Positions 56,077 through 64,000 of a DNA stretch of 64,000 nt are shown piece by piece. The stretch lies in NCBI RefSeq assembly GCF_000026365.1, contig NC_012991.1, positions 248,001 through 312,000 on the forward strand. Direction: 5' to 3'. The notes under the pieces were generated by a model that saw only the letters and a list, made by a program, of their open reading frames with translations, had not been told where the DNA came from and made no database searches. The DNA is from Zygosaccharomyces rouxii. Taxonomy: Eukaryota > Ascomycota > Saccharomycetes > Saccharomycetales > Saccharomycetaceae. The translations under genes were made by a program, and so were the position numbers. Each line of letters opens with the position of its first letter. The stretch's first letter is position 1.

Positions 56077-57432
56077 CTAGTCTTCTTTGCCATCCGATAG
56101 AACAGACCGAGATTTTGCGGGAACGGCACCGTGCTGTTGCTGCAGTTGGTTTTTCTGTCTAGTGATGTAAAATGCGACTCCGCAACATATTAAAAGAGTG
56201 CCGTTTAAAGACACGAGTATTGCGGAGGCTAAGGAATTTGGTGGATAGCTGTTCCAACACCACTCATGTATCGCGTACCAAACCATTCCCAGCGGGGCTG
56301 GAAACCCTGAGTAGCAAAGCAGTATCGGCAAAGTCCAGTGGTACCACGACAAAAATTGGTAGTGTAATGAACGCGCACAGATAACTCCGGCAAAATTTGT
56401 AGTAACAATTAACGGAAGTGTACCTGAAATGGCGGGGTGATTGCCCTTTGGAGAAGCGGCGCTAGAATGTAAATCACTTGATAAAAAGATGTTTGCCTCG
56501 TGGAGACAGCAGGCGCGATACAAATGGGTGCGCCAATTTGGAAACAGTAGGGAAAATAACGTTAGAATAACAATCATATGGGTGGCTAATAACGCCAAAT
56601 GGAATTGATTTGAATTAAACGTTTCTTCATCCAGGAAATGCCAATTGATTGTCCAACGGTACAAAAATTTTCGTTGGAAATCGAAGGCACATATCAAATA
56701 AGATCTCCAATGCGATAAAAATGGTATTGCAATGGAATATTGTAGAGAAACGGCTAAAGCTGCACATATTAAACAGTGCAGCAAATTGCCATTTTGTAGA
56801 TAAAATATGGTGACTGCAATGCCCGGTAAATAGAGTAACGCATTCATTTTGATACTGAGTGCGAAGGAAAAAGTTAAAGCTGCCACATAGGTTAACCAAC
56901 GACGAGGACGATCACTAGCCAATTGTAACAACAAAACCGTTACAACCATGAAAAACGTGGTAAAACAATCGTTGAAAAGGCGTAAAACATAGATAGAATG
57001 AAGTCTTTTGGATAATGAGGCGAGTACAACACACCATCCCGGTAATTGAAGGCGATAATACAGAAAGAATTGAAGGGCTAAAGTAAGTAAATAGAGACAA
57101 CGGAAAAAATGTTGACCTCTATGAACGAAATTAGTTCCTTCAGTTAGCCAGTGCATAAATCGATAGATGAGCACGTGCCCTGCGGGATAAACCAATGGTC
57201 CAGTGCCACCATAAATTTTGGTATAATCAGTTTCACCACTCTTGATAATGTCAATCTGCTCCATATATGCCTTGTAATCGATTTCAGTATATGGGACTTT
57301 CCAAATGATTAATTTGAGAAGCGCCGATTCGAATGCCAGCAGCATTGGGCCCCAAATCAAGGTTGACCTTGGATTATAGATCATGAAACGGATACCATTG
57401 ACCAGATCTTTAAGAGGTTCGAAGGGTGGCAT
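56077..57432 (-). CDS. ALG3: Dol-P-Man:Man5GlcNAc2-PP-Dol alpha-1,3-mannosyltransferase
   Basis: 451 residues (S. cerevisiae Alg3 458). Multi-pass ER membrane protein that adds the sixth mannose, the first lumenal one, to the N-glycan precursor. Seen: WKVPYTEIDYKAYMEQI with GTGPLVYPAGHV (lumenal acidic motif of the family), LLRLF-type NDCF segment, and many hydrophobic helices. Location between FLO8 and KAP123 corresponds to YBL082C, but its strand is opposite to what the other chromosome II genes predict. A Reb1 site lies about 140 bp upstream. Confidence 0.97.
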   Translation of the reverse strand: MPPFEPLKDLVNGIRFMIYNPRSTLIWGPMLLAFESALLKLIIWKVPYTEIDYKAYMEQIDIIKSGETDYTKIYGGTGPLVYPAGHVLIYRFMHWLTEGTNFVHRGQHFFRCLYLLTLALQFFLYYRLQLPGWCVVLASLSKRLHSIYVLRLFNDCFTTFFMVVTVLLLQLASDRPRRWLTYVAALTFSFALSIKMNALLYLPGIAVTIFYLQNGNLLHCLICAALAVSLQYSIAIPFLSHWRSYLICAFDFQRKFLYRWTINWHFLDEETFNSNQFHLALLATHMIVILTLFSLLFPNWRTHLYRACCLHEANIFLSSDLHSSAASPKGNHPAISGTLPLIVTTNFAGVICARSLHYQFLSWYHWTLPILLCYSGFPAPLGMVWYAIHEWCWNSYPPNSLASAILVSLNGTLLICCGVAFYITRQKNQLQQQHGAVPAKSRSVLSDGKED

Positions 57433-57569
57433 AATTGGCTTACAATGATTATCGACCGTAGGCGATTTGTTATTATGTATATACGTATAGAGGGGTTAAA
57501 GAGAGCGAAGATGGTGACCAGATGGGCGGAAAGAAAAACCAACCACCCAAACATCATTTTAAATATGTG

Positions 57570-57576
57570 CGGGTAA
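57570..57576 (+). promoter_or_regulatory. Reb1 site in the ALG3 promoter
   Basis: CGGGTAA (TTACCCG on the other strand), the Reb1 core, about 140 bp upstream of ALG3. Confidence 0.5.
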
Positions 57577-57929
57577 CTACCCGGAAAATGTCTAAATGGG
57601 AGTGAATTAGCCGCTGAGGCGCCGTGAAAGGGGGGGATTAGGGGGCGGGAAAGCATAAAAGGGGATGTGTGCGGCTAAAGGAACTTGGTCTTCTACACAC
57701 CACTTTGAGCTAGGCGAAAAGTAACAGTTTTGGTTCTTTTTCAAAAGAACAATGTAGTGGTATGTACGTTGAATTGAAGATGAGATAGAGTTATTTACTA
57801 ACCTGTTACGAGTAAGAACAATTTGATTCTCTACCAAGCAAACCTGCCGGAGGCGGCAGAGGGATAACTATAATGTGGCAGCCATTGCGAGGTGGATACG
57901 AAATGGCCGAGGGATTATGCGACGGTTAA

Positions 57930-57939
57930 TAGCCGCCGA
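57930..57939. promoter_or_regulatory. Perfect URS1 (Ume6) site
   Basis: TAGCCGCCGA, the exact early-meiotic URS1 (TCGGCGGCTA on the other strand), 500 bp upstream of ALG3 and 150 bp past the KAP123 stop. The target gene is unclear. Confidence 0.6.
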
Positions 57940-58091
57940 TAAAGTAAGTTACAGCGATTTATAGAGAAACTTCGCTAATAAGTAACATCCTTTTTCTTTT
58001 TATTACCGATCGATCTCTATAATATGATCAATCATTTACTTTATTTGACAATCCAGTAAATATCAGTTTAAACTACACACGAAACGCACGC

Positions 58092-61000
58092 TTAAGCGAT
58101 TACACTAGCCAACACAGGGTTCTGAGCAACGATTCCACCGTAGGTATTATTCAAATATTTCAGAAGTTGTACCACCTTCAACTTCATTTCATCAGTTTGG
58201 AATTGTTTCAATCTTTCCATGTTTTCCTCTCTACCTAGTGTAGATTCTTGTTCCAATTTGATTCTTTCATTTTCTTTAGTGAAAACTGTGGCGAAGATTT
58301 CTACAATCTTTGGAGTAGCACCGGTGATAACTGCGTTGTTAGCCTCATACAGCTTCATAATCAGTTCAAAGATTGGTGTGTACTCTTCGAAACCAGTCTT
58401 TAGGGGCAAGTGATCTAATAGAGCTGGAACAGTTTGTTCTAGAGGAACGAAAGATTCATGTTTTAGAATCATACGAGCCACACATCCGCTAGCATTTGCA
58501 TAAGCTCTATCGATAATTTCTCTAGTGACTTCATCATCTTCAGCAACCAATGCCTTTTGGTCAGCGGTACTCAACAATTCGTACATGGCCTTTAGCACCA
58601 CACCATAAATGGAAGAAACGTCGAAACTAGCGTATTCACATAGAAGTCCAACACCATAAGCAGCATTTCCTCTAACTTCCAAAGACTTATCGGTAGTTAA
58701 TCTAATGACAAGGGCTTCCAACATCTCTTGGATGAAAGGATTTTGTTCTTTCATACCAAGGACCATTTCAGAAACACCACCAACGGAAGAAGATCTCTTG
58801 TTCTTAGATTTGGATTCGAAAAGGGCAAAGATGACAGGTTTGAAGTTTTCAAAAACTTTAACGAAATCACCAGCAAGAGCATGAGACAAACTCACCAACA
58901 CTTCAAGAGCGACATCTTGCAAAGTTGCTTCAGTCTCTGAAGCGTCAAGTTCTTCATCCTTAGGAACGTCTTCTTCCAAATCGATAGTTTGGCAAGTGTG
59001 AGAACCCTTCAAAACGCTTAGTACTTGGACACAAAGAGATTCCAACAAGGTAGAATCACCACCATCGGAGACGATAATAGCACCGAACTGTTTGATCATG
59101 TTAGCCATATCTTCAAAAACAGTGATGACCATAGAGGTTTCGAATTCGTCTGCCAAATCTGTTAATGTGATTTCTCTAGCATTCTTGATAATCGCTAACA
59201 CGTTAGCATCCACATAAGATCCAGCTGGAATACCCTTGGGGTAAGTTTCAGGTTCGAATTTAGATGCCAACAAGACTGCTCTTACAATATTCCAAATGGT
59301 GTTCAAAGCAGTTTCTTTCAACCCATAAGATTCTTCCACCTGTTCGGTAAGAACTTTCAAAGATTGTTCCACATAAGGCAAGAAATTTTCCTTGGTACCT
59401 AGAGCCAATTCAGATAGTGCAGCAGCGGCGACTTCCTTCTCATAAGAAATACCAGTGTTAACGGTGAATTTGTTCTGTAATTCTTCTTCGTTAGCGCTGT
59501 CAGCAAAGGTAGCCAATTCTTCAGCATCACCGTCAAAATTGAATTGATATTCGTCCAATTCTAAAGTTTTGAAAATTTCTGGCAAGATGGTTTTCAAAAA
59601 TGGCGAGAAGTTTTCACCGTAAACCTTAGCTAAGTTGGCAATGAAGGCATAACCAGATTCTCTTAATCTGGCGGAATCAGTTTTGATAGCTTCATAGGCA
59701 GCGTTAACCAATGGTTCCGCAAATTCAGCAAATGTTTCAGATTTAACAGCTCTAGCCATGGTAGAAATGTTTTCAAAAGTTAAAGCTCTCAATTCGATAT
59801 CGTCTTCAGTCATACCTTCAAGTTGAGAAGAGTTTTGGATGAACTGCTCCAAGTATTGTACACTTGTCTTGAAGAATGGGATAAATGCGGCACCAGCTGC
59901 GAAGGCAGCAGAACCAATAGCAGACACCACAGCACATCTCAATTTGGAAGACTTGTTGCTGTCCAACATGTAGAACAATTTGTTCATCAATGGTTCCAAA
60001 TATTTAGCAATAGCATCGTAAGCGATAAATTCTAGCAAACCATCTAATGCGACGGTAGCGTAGTTGTATACCACAACGAATTTAGCAGTGTCAATGATAT
60101 CAATGATTAGAGGCAAATATTCATCATGGAATTTGGCCACTTCATCTTGCAAATCTGTAGTCAATTGATGAACACATTTCAAAGCCGCCAATTTCACCAC
60201 AGGTTCGTTATCCTTAAGACCAGTAATAGTTGCTGGAATGATCTTATCAAATTGAGACAAGATGTAATCTGGAGAACCAGTGACAGCAACAGAGATGGCT
60301 AACAAAATAGCCCTTCTTTCAAAGACATTAGCAGATTGTAACATGACAGGCAAATGTTCCACAATGACACTAGCAACTTGAGAAGGTGGTAATTCTGAAG
60401 AAGCAAAGGCAAGTAATCTGACGGCTGTAGTAGATGGGGTATTCTCTTCGTTTTCAGCTGCTTCATCCTCATTGTTCAATTCGTCATTAATGTCGATTTC
60501 TTCAGAAGCAACCTTCAAAGCAGCCATGGTAATTTCAGGACCCAATTTAGCTTGAGAGATTTTAGACTTTCTGTAAGAAAGAGCAGACATTAAGAACTGA
60601 ACGGAGAAAACTCTAACATCTTCATCAATTTCTGGAGTCACTGCAATGTGAACTGCCAATTTGATCAATTCACTAATGGAGTTACCGGTCAATTGTGAAT
60701 CTAATAGCAGGAAATCATTTAGACAGTTAAAGATCAACTTAGAGTTCACAGAATCATCAGCCTTGATTACATCATCCAAAACGTTAACCACAGATGGAAT
60801 CAAAGATGCGAATTTAGCAGCTTGTTGTGGGTTGATAGGTTCTTGTTCTTCAATCAATGCAGAAACGTGGTTCAAAGATTGAGCTGCTAGAGATCTGGTC
60901 TCCAAAGAAGCAGTATCGTTGGTCAATTGACCGAATAAAGTCAAAAAGTCGTCGACGTACTGCAGTAGAGATGGTGTAAAATCTTCAAGCAAAGAAAGCA

Positions 61001-61439
61001 AAATGAAAGTTGAAGTTTGTCTAGTTTGAGCATCTTGACCAGAAGCAGCTTGAATCAAGTTAGGAATCAAATCTGGCCATTTGTTGTCCTCTAACTCTTC
61101 AGTACCAATAGCGGCAATGACACGAGCGTTAGCATGACGTACAATTTCCTTTGGTTCACTGAATGCAGTTTGCAACAAAGAAGCCTTGATCCGGTTCTGC
61201 AAGTTAGTGTCTAGTGTTTTCCAGTGCTTTGAAACCAATTTTCTTGCTTCCACACCAGCCAATTGCTTCAAAGCATCATTTTGACTGCCTTGCAAAATGT
61301 GAATTAGAGCCGGTAGCGTAGCAGGTTTAGTATAGAATTGACTTTGCAATGTCTTGGTGGCATCCTTAACGGAGGCGGAATTAGGTTGAGTGATAGCACC
61401 CAATGTCTGTTCCAACTGGATTAAAGTTTGTTGGTCCAT
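58092..61439 (-). CDS. KAP123: Karyopherin beta Kap123 (importin-4 type)
   Basis: 1115 residues (S. cerevisiae 1113), HEAT repeats throughout with the N-terminal importin-beta pattern [20 protein letters not shown] and [11 protein letters not shown], and an acidic loop near 320 ([12 protein letters not shown]). It imports ribosomal proteins and histones H3/H4 into the nucleus. Strong codon bias indicates high expression. The 5' region holds two PAC elements and an RRPE, the ribosome-biogenesis promoter code. Order FLO8-KAP123-SWI4 equals YER109-YER111. Confidence 0.98.
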   Translation of the reverse strand: MDQQTLIQLEQTLGAITQPNSASVKDATKTLQSQFYTKPATLPALIHILQGSQNDALKQLAGVEARKLVSKHWKTLDTNLQNRIKASLLQTAFSEPKEIVRHANARVIAAIGTEELEDNKWPDLIPNLIQAASGQDAQTRQTSTFILLSLLEDFTPSLLQYVDDFLTLFGQLTNDTASLETRSLAAQSLNHVSALIEEQEPINPQQAAKFASLIPSVVNVLDDVIKADDSVNSKLIFNCLNDFLLLDSQLTGNSISELIKLAVHIAVTPEIDEDVRVFSVQFLMSALSYRKSKISQAKLGPEITMAALKVASEEIDINDELNNEDEAAENEENTPSTTAVRLLAFASSELPPSQVASVIVEHLPVMLQSANVFERRAILLAISVAVTGSPDYILSQFDKIIPATITGLKDNEPVVKLAALKCVHQLTTDLQDEVAKFHDEYLPLIIDIIDTAKFVVVYNYATVALDGLLEFIAYDAIAKYLEPLMNKLFYMLDSNKSSKLRCAVVSAIGSAAFAAGAAFIPFFKTSVQYLEQFIQNSSQLEGMTEDDIELRALTFENISTMARAVKSETFAEFAEPLVNAAYEAIKTDSARLRESGYAFIANLAKVYGENFSPFLKTILPEIFKTLELDEYQFNFDGDAEELATFADSANEEELQNKFTVNTGISYEKEVAAAALSELALGTKENFLPYVEQSLKVLTEQVEESYGLKETALNTIWNIVRAVLLASKFEPETYPKGIPAGSYVDANVLAIIKNAREITLTDLADEFETSMVITVFEDMANMIKQFGAIIVSDGGDSTLLESLCVQVLSVLKGSHTCQTIDLEEDVPKDEELDASETEATLQDVALEVLVSLSHALAGDFVKVFENFKPVIFALFESKSKNKRSSSVGGVSEMVLGMKEQNPFIQEMLEALVIRLTTDKSLEVRGNAAYGVGLLCEYASFDVSSIYGVVLKAMYELLSTADQKALVAEDDEVTREIIDRAYANASGCVARMILKHESFVPLEQTVPALLDHLPLKTGFEEYTPIFELIMKLYEANNAVITGATPKIVEIFATVFTKENERIKLEQESTLGREENMERLKQFQTDEMKLKVVQLLKYLNNTYGGIVAQNPVLASVIA

Positions 61440-62041
61440 CTTGGAATATTCGAGATAATTTAAATATCAAACGTTAGTGAAAAAGATCAAAAGATAATAA
61501 CAATAATAATATTAACCCAGTTTAGTTGATCCTTGACTTCCTGATACTATTTCACTCCCTCACTAAAATTTCAAAACCCCAGTCAAACAAGAAAATAAAA
61601 AATGGAATAGAAAGATATAAATCTAAATCTAATTTACAATAGATTTATTGATGCTTGTAACAATCAAAAGCTATTCCACTGTGGTTTTTTTTTTATTCTT
61701 CGTTTTATACTTATTTGTACAACAAGTACTCAAAGCCTTCAAGTTTAAAGCTCATCTCCAGCTCATCGCATCTCATCTCATCTCATCGCATCAAAAATTT
61801 TTCATTCTACATCAAAACAGACGGAAGTTGAAAAAAACGGAAGAAACCGAAGACAACTAAAAAAAGCGAAGAAACCATATGCCAATAATAATAATTATAA
61901 GAAGAGCAACTACAAATATTTAACGTACATCATTAATCTATTGGAAACTACAAATTAATAATAATAATAATAGTAAAAAGAGAAACAAAGAAAGGAAACA
62001 CTCTGCTAGTAATAATTGTCCAGTTTTTATCTTTTTTTCCC
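61440..62041. other. Intergenic region SWI4-KAP123
   Basis: 602 bp: KAP123 promoter with PAC/RRPE, and the SWI4 3' region with AAT repeats near 61955-61975. No gene seen. Confidence 0.5.
61762..61802 (-). promoter_or_regulatory. PAC x2 and RRPE upstream of KAP123
   Basis: On the minus strand: AAAAATTTTT (61802-61793), then GATGCGATGAG twice (61792-61782 and 61772-61762) with GATGAG repeats between. These are the RRPE (Stb3) and PAC (Dot6/Tod6) elements of ribosome-biogenesis promoters, 320-365 bp upstream of the ATG. Confidence 0.75.
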
Positions 62042-64000
62042 CTAAGAATTAGTCTTGAGATACCCTTCTATGTCATCAAGTTTAGTATCAATGTTCTCTA
62101 TCGTCATACCGATTAAGCGTCTGTATTTGCTTATCTTGTTGTTTGAGTCTACCTTCGTCCTTGCGTCAGTAACCTTCTGAATGCGTAATCTTCTCTTGAA
62201 TTGTAGTAGAGCGAGTTCCGCTGCCAATTTTAAGGAAGTATCATCAGCACCCTCCTTGGCTGGTGAAGAACCAGGATCTGCATCTACTTTCGATTCTTCT
62301 TCTTGTACCAGAGTAGCTAGATTTAGAGCCTGTGATTTTTCCAGGCATTGTACAAACACCTGTCTACCATCGCGAACGTATTCCCTCAACTGATTTCTGC
62401 TTCCTTCCATCTGTTCCACAGAACCAACACCTTCACCGTCATTAAATTGTACCAAAAGATCCTTTTCATGACGTGTAATATTGTTAACATTTTGCTTTAT
62501 GCATTTAATACCTTCAGTTGCATTCTCAATTTCATTAGCCACTGAATTAACTTTAGTGTTAATGGAAATTTTGAGCGCGTTAGACATCTCACCCAATTTA
62601 CCTGCGAGTTTAACCACATTATTAACTTCTTTTTCCTCTTGAACCATAGTTCCCGGTGAGGCAATAATAGGAGCTAGAGGTGATTGAATTGCATCTGCTA
62701 ATGTAGTCTTTCTTAAGTTAGATGAAACTGTAGCCGCGCTAGCTTCATTCTTCTTCTTACGTGTAATTGGAGAACATTCTAATAATCTAGAAGGCGTTGT
62801 TCTCAAATCTCTAACGGCAGAAGATGTGACGAATGAATTCATATTGGATAAATCATCCATCAATGTACTTAAGGAAGTCGAATCCGGTCCTGGTAAGAAA
62901 TTTCTCACATCTGATTTCTTGTTACTTATTGAAGGTGTCAATTTAACTGGTTGTTCATTCTTTTCATTATCGTCATCATCGTCGGCATCGTCGGCATCAT
63001 CGGCATCATTATCATCGGCATCCTCTTCTTCCACACTAGGTAAGATCTCAGGTACTAATTTATGCTGTTGTTGAGTATTTGCTGCAGGTTGTCCTTCTTC
63101 AGGCAATACAGAGGTGGATGGATTTTGAGATCCTGGTCTTGGCGTAGCCGCTACCGAGTTGCCATTAGGTTGTTCAAGCGATTGCGAGAAACCTTGTGAA
63201 GTTGGTGCTGGTGCTGGTGCTGGAGCCGCAGACGGTAAAAATGTACCGGCATTGGGATTTGGGGCTGGCACTAAATTGAACTTCGCTAAAATGGATGCCG
63301 GTGTTTCATTATCACAATTAGTGATATCCATAGATGATCCCAAATAACATAATTTGTTACACAATTCCAGATTCAAATTTAATGCTGCCAAATGTAGGAC
63401 CGTGTTCCCCATGTTGTCTTGGAAATTTAGACACATTCTCAAAAGGGTATAATCCTCTTGACCCAAATTGTGTATAATGGTATCCAGGTAAAAATTTATT
63501 ACAACTGGGTCTTTGGATTTGTTAACGCTCAATTCTACCAAATAATGTAGGGGCAACCTCCCGTTGTTATCTGGCGTAATCAGACAGATCCTAAGAATGG
63601 AAACTATCTCTGAAAAAGTATCTGCCTTATAACAATTGTTATAAAAGGCAGATTTCGTGATACAGTTGAACCCTCTCAAATTACATTGTAATGCATTAGC
63701 ATTTAAAGCAATGAGCAACTTGATTAAAGGAACGTTAGCCATTGCTGTAGCCCAATGCAATGGTGTGTGGCCTTGATCATCAATTTCAAAATTAATGTCG
63801 AAATTAGATGGTGGATGGTACATTTGAGGCGGCAGTTGATAATCCTTATCTGAGCCATCCTCTGATGATAAAACCTGTAAAATCATCTCTTTATACTCTT
63901 CCACATTCAGCGTTGGTCCCAAATTATCTGTGTTATTCTCATTGCCATGAGCGGTTGCTGGTGCAGTTGGCAACCCAGCAAATGTATTTGGTGTAGAAGA
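62042..64000 (-). CDS. SWI4: SBF transcription factor Swi4, C-terminal part (cut by window edge)
   Basis: 652 codons are visible and the frame stays open to the right edge, so the N-terminal APSES DNA-binding domain lies outside. Ankyrin repeats: DDQGHTPLHWATAMANVPLI, NGRLPLHYLVELS, MGNTVLHLAALNLNLELC. Then Pro/Ala- and Asp-rich linkers, a helical region and a C-terminal segment (KFRRLIG-type, ending IEGYLKTNS) where Swi6 binds in the family. Swi4 with Swi6 drives G1/S transcription at SCB sites. YER111C follows KAP123, as here. Confidence 0.95.
   Translation of the reverse strand, partial: SSTPNTFAGLPTAPATAHGNENNTDNLGPTLNVEEYKEMILQVLSSEDGSDKDYQLPPQMYHPPSNFDINFEIDDQGHTPLHWATAMANVPLIKLLIALNANALQCNLRGFNCITKSAFYNNCYKADTFSEIVSILRICLITPDNNGRLPLHYLVELSVNKSKDPVVINFYLDTIIHNLGQEDYTLLRMCLNFQDNMGNTVLHLAALNLNLELCNKLCYLGSSMDITNCDNETPASILAKFNLVPAPNPNAGTFLPSAAPAPAPAPTSQGFSQSLEQPNGNSVAATPRPGSQNPSTSVLPEEGQPAANTQQQHKLVPEILPSVEEEDADDNDADDADDADDDDDNEKNEQPVKLTPSISNKKSDVRNFLPGPDSTSLSTLMDDLSNMNSFVTSSAVRDLRTTPSRLLECSPITRKKKNEASAATVSSNLRKTTLADAIQSPLAPIIASPGTMVQEEKEVNNVVKLAGKLGEMSNALKISINTKVNSVANEIENATEGIKCIKQNVNNITRHEKDLLVQFNDGEGVGSVEQMEGSRNQLREYVRDGRQVFVQCLEKSQALNLATLVQEEESKVDADPGSSPAKEGADDTSLKLAAELALLQFKRRLRIQKVTDARTKVDSNNKISKYRRLIGMTIENIDTKLDDIEGYLKTNS
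62969..63028. repeat. GAT/GCC-type trinucleotide repeat coding Asp-Ala-Asp tract in SWI4
   Basis: Tandem units reading GATGCCGAC-like on the coding strand encode the DADD-rich acidic linker after the ankyrin repeats. Likely length-polymorphic. Confidence 0.7.

Larger units (their letters stand above)
57433..58091. other. Intergenic region KAP123-ALG3
   Basis: 659 bp between genes on the same strand. Holds G-rich patches (57625-57660), the Reb1 site, the URS1 site and intron-like signals on the plus strand (57760-57802). No protein gene that I can support. Confidence 0.5.

Noticed and set aside
61440..61480. Possible 5'UTR intron of KAP123 (CACTAAC branch-like site on the minus strand)
   Set aside because: No GTATGT-type 5' splice site upstream, and the 3' site would be weak (AAG).

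Overview
The window is a nuclear chromosome segment from a budding yeast of the family Saccharomycetaceae. Evidence seen directly: compact, nearly intron-free genes, AT-rich intergenic DNA, a perfect GTATGT/TACTAAC spliceosomal intron, and a gene set that matches Saccharomyces cerevisiae throughout. The gene order interleaves two S. cerevisiae regions that are sister blocks of the whole-genome duplication: chromosome V (MET6, IES5, TSC11, AIM11, PUP3, RAD51, SHC1, UBP9, PRS2, UBC6, AST2, RPS8B, SSA4, RTT105, NUP157, MAM1, GLE2, FLO8, KAP123, SWI4) and chromosome II (CMC2, YEL1, SKT5, KIP1, PRX1, SEF1, UBP13, PRS4, AST1, KTI11, RPS8A, AAR2, SSA3, ILS1, ATG8, NUP170, PET112, YBL081W, ALG3). Single copies stand where S. 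cerevisiae keeps ohnolog pairs. This points to a lineage that never underwent the duplication, such as Zygosaccharomyces or Torulaspora; the genus is inference from composition and synteny. No toxin, viral or mobile gene was seen.

Layout. 1-7.5 kb: start of MET6, IES5, TSC11 (TORC2), intron-containing AIM11, CMC2 and PUP3. 7.7-18.8 kb: YEL1, RAD51, SKT5/SHC1 and the kinesin-5 KIP1. 20-32.3 kb: PRX1, SEF1, UBP9/13, PRS2/4, UBC6 and AST1/2. 32.6-38.3 kb: DPH3/KTI11, RPS8 with Rap1 sites and an apparent 5'UTR intron, a C/D snoRNA matching snR56, AAR2 and an inducible SSA-type Hsp70. 38.6-51.4 kb: ILS1, RTT105, ATG8, NUP170/157, MAM1 and PET112. 52-64 kb: a YBL081W-like Asn-rich protein, GLE2, a short FLO8-like LisH protein, ALG3, KAP123 and the C-terminal part of SWI4, which runs off the window.

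The genes are mostly independent housekeeping units with their own promoters, not an operon-like system. Several promoters carry recognisable motifs that fit the gene: a PACE-like site at PUP3, MCB at RAD51, a forkhead site at KIP1, tandem Rap1 at RPS8, a heat-shock element at SSA, Gcn4 sites at ILS1 and ATG8, GATAAG sites at ATG8, an Ndt80-type MSE at MAM1, and PAC plus RRPE at KAP123.

Items most worth a second look are the RPS8 leader (5'UTR intron plus a GC-rich, hairpin-dense island), the snoRNA, the promoter motif clusters, the inverted ALG3, the short FLO8, and an intergenic region at 57.4-58.1 kb holding a perfect URS1 and intron-like signals. I saw no wholly new multi-gene system.
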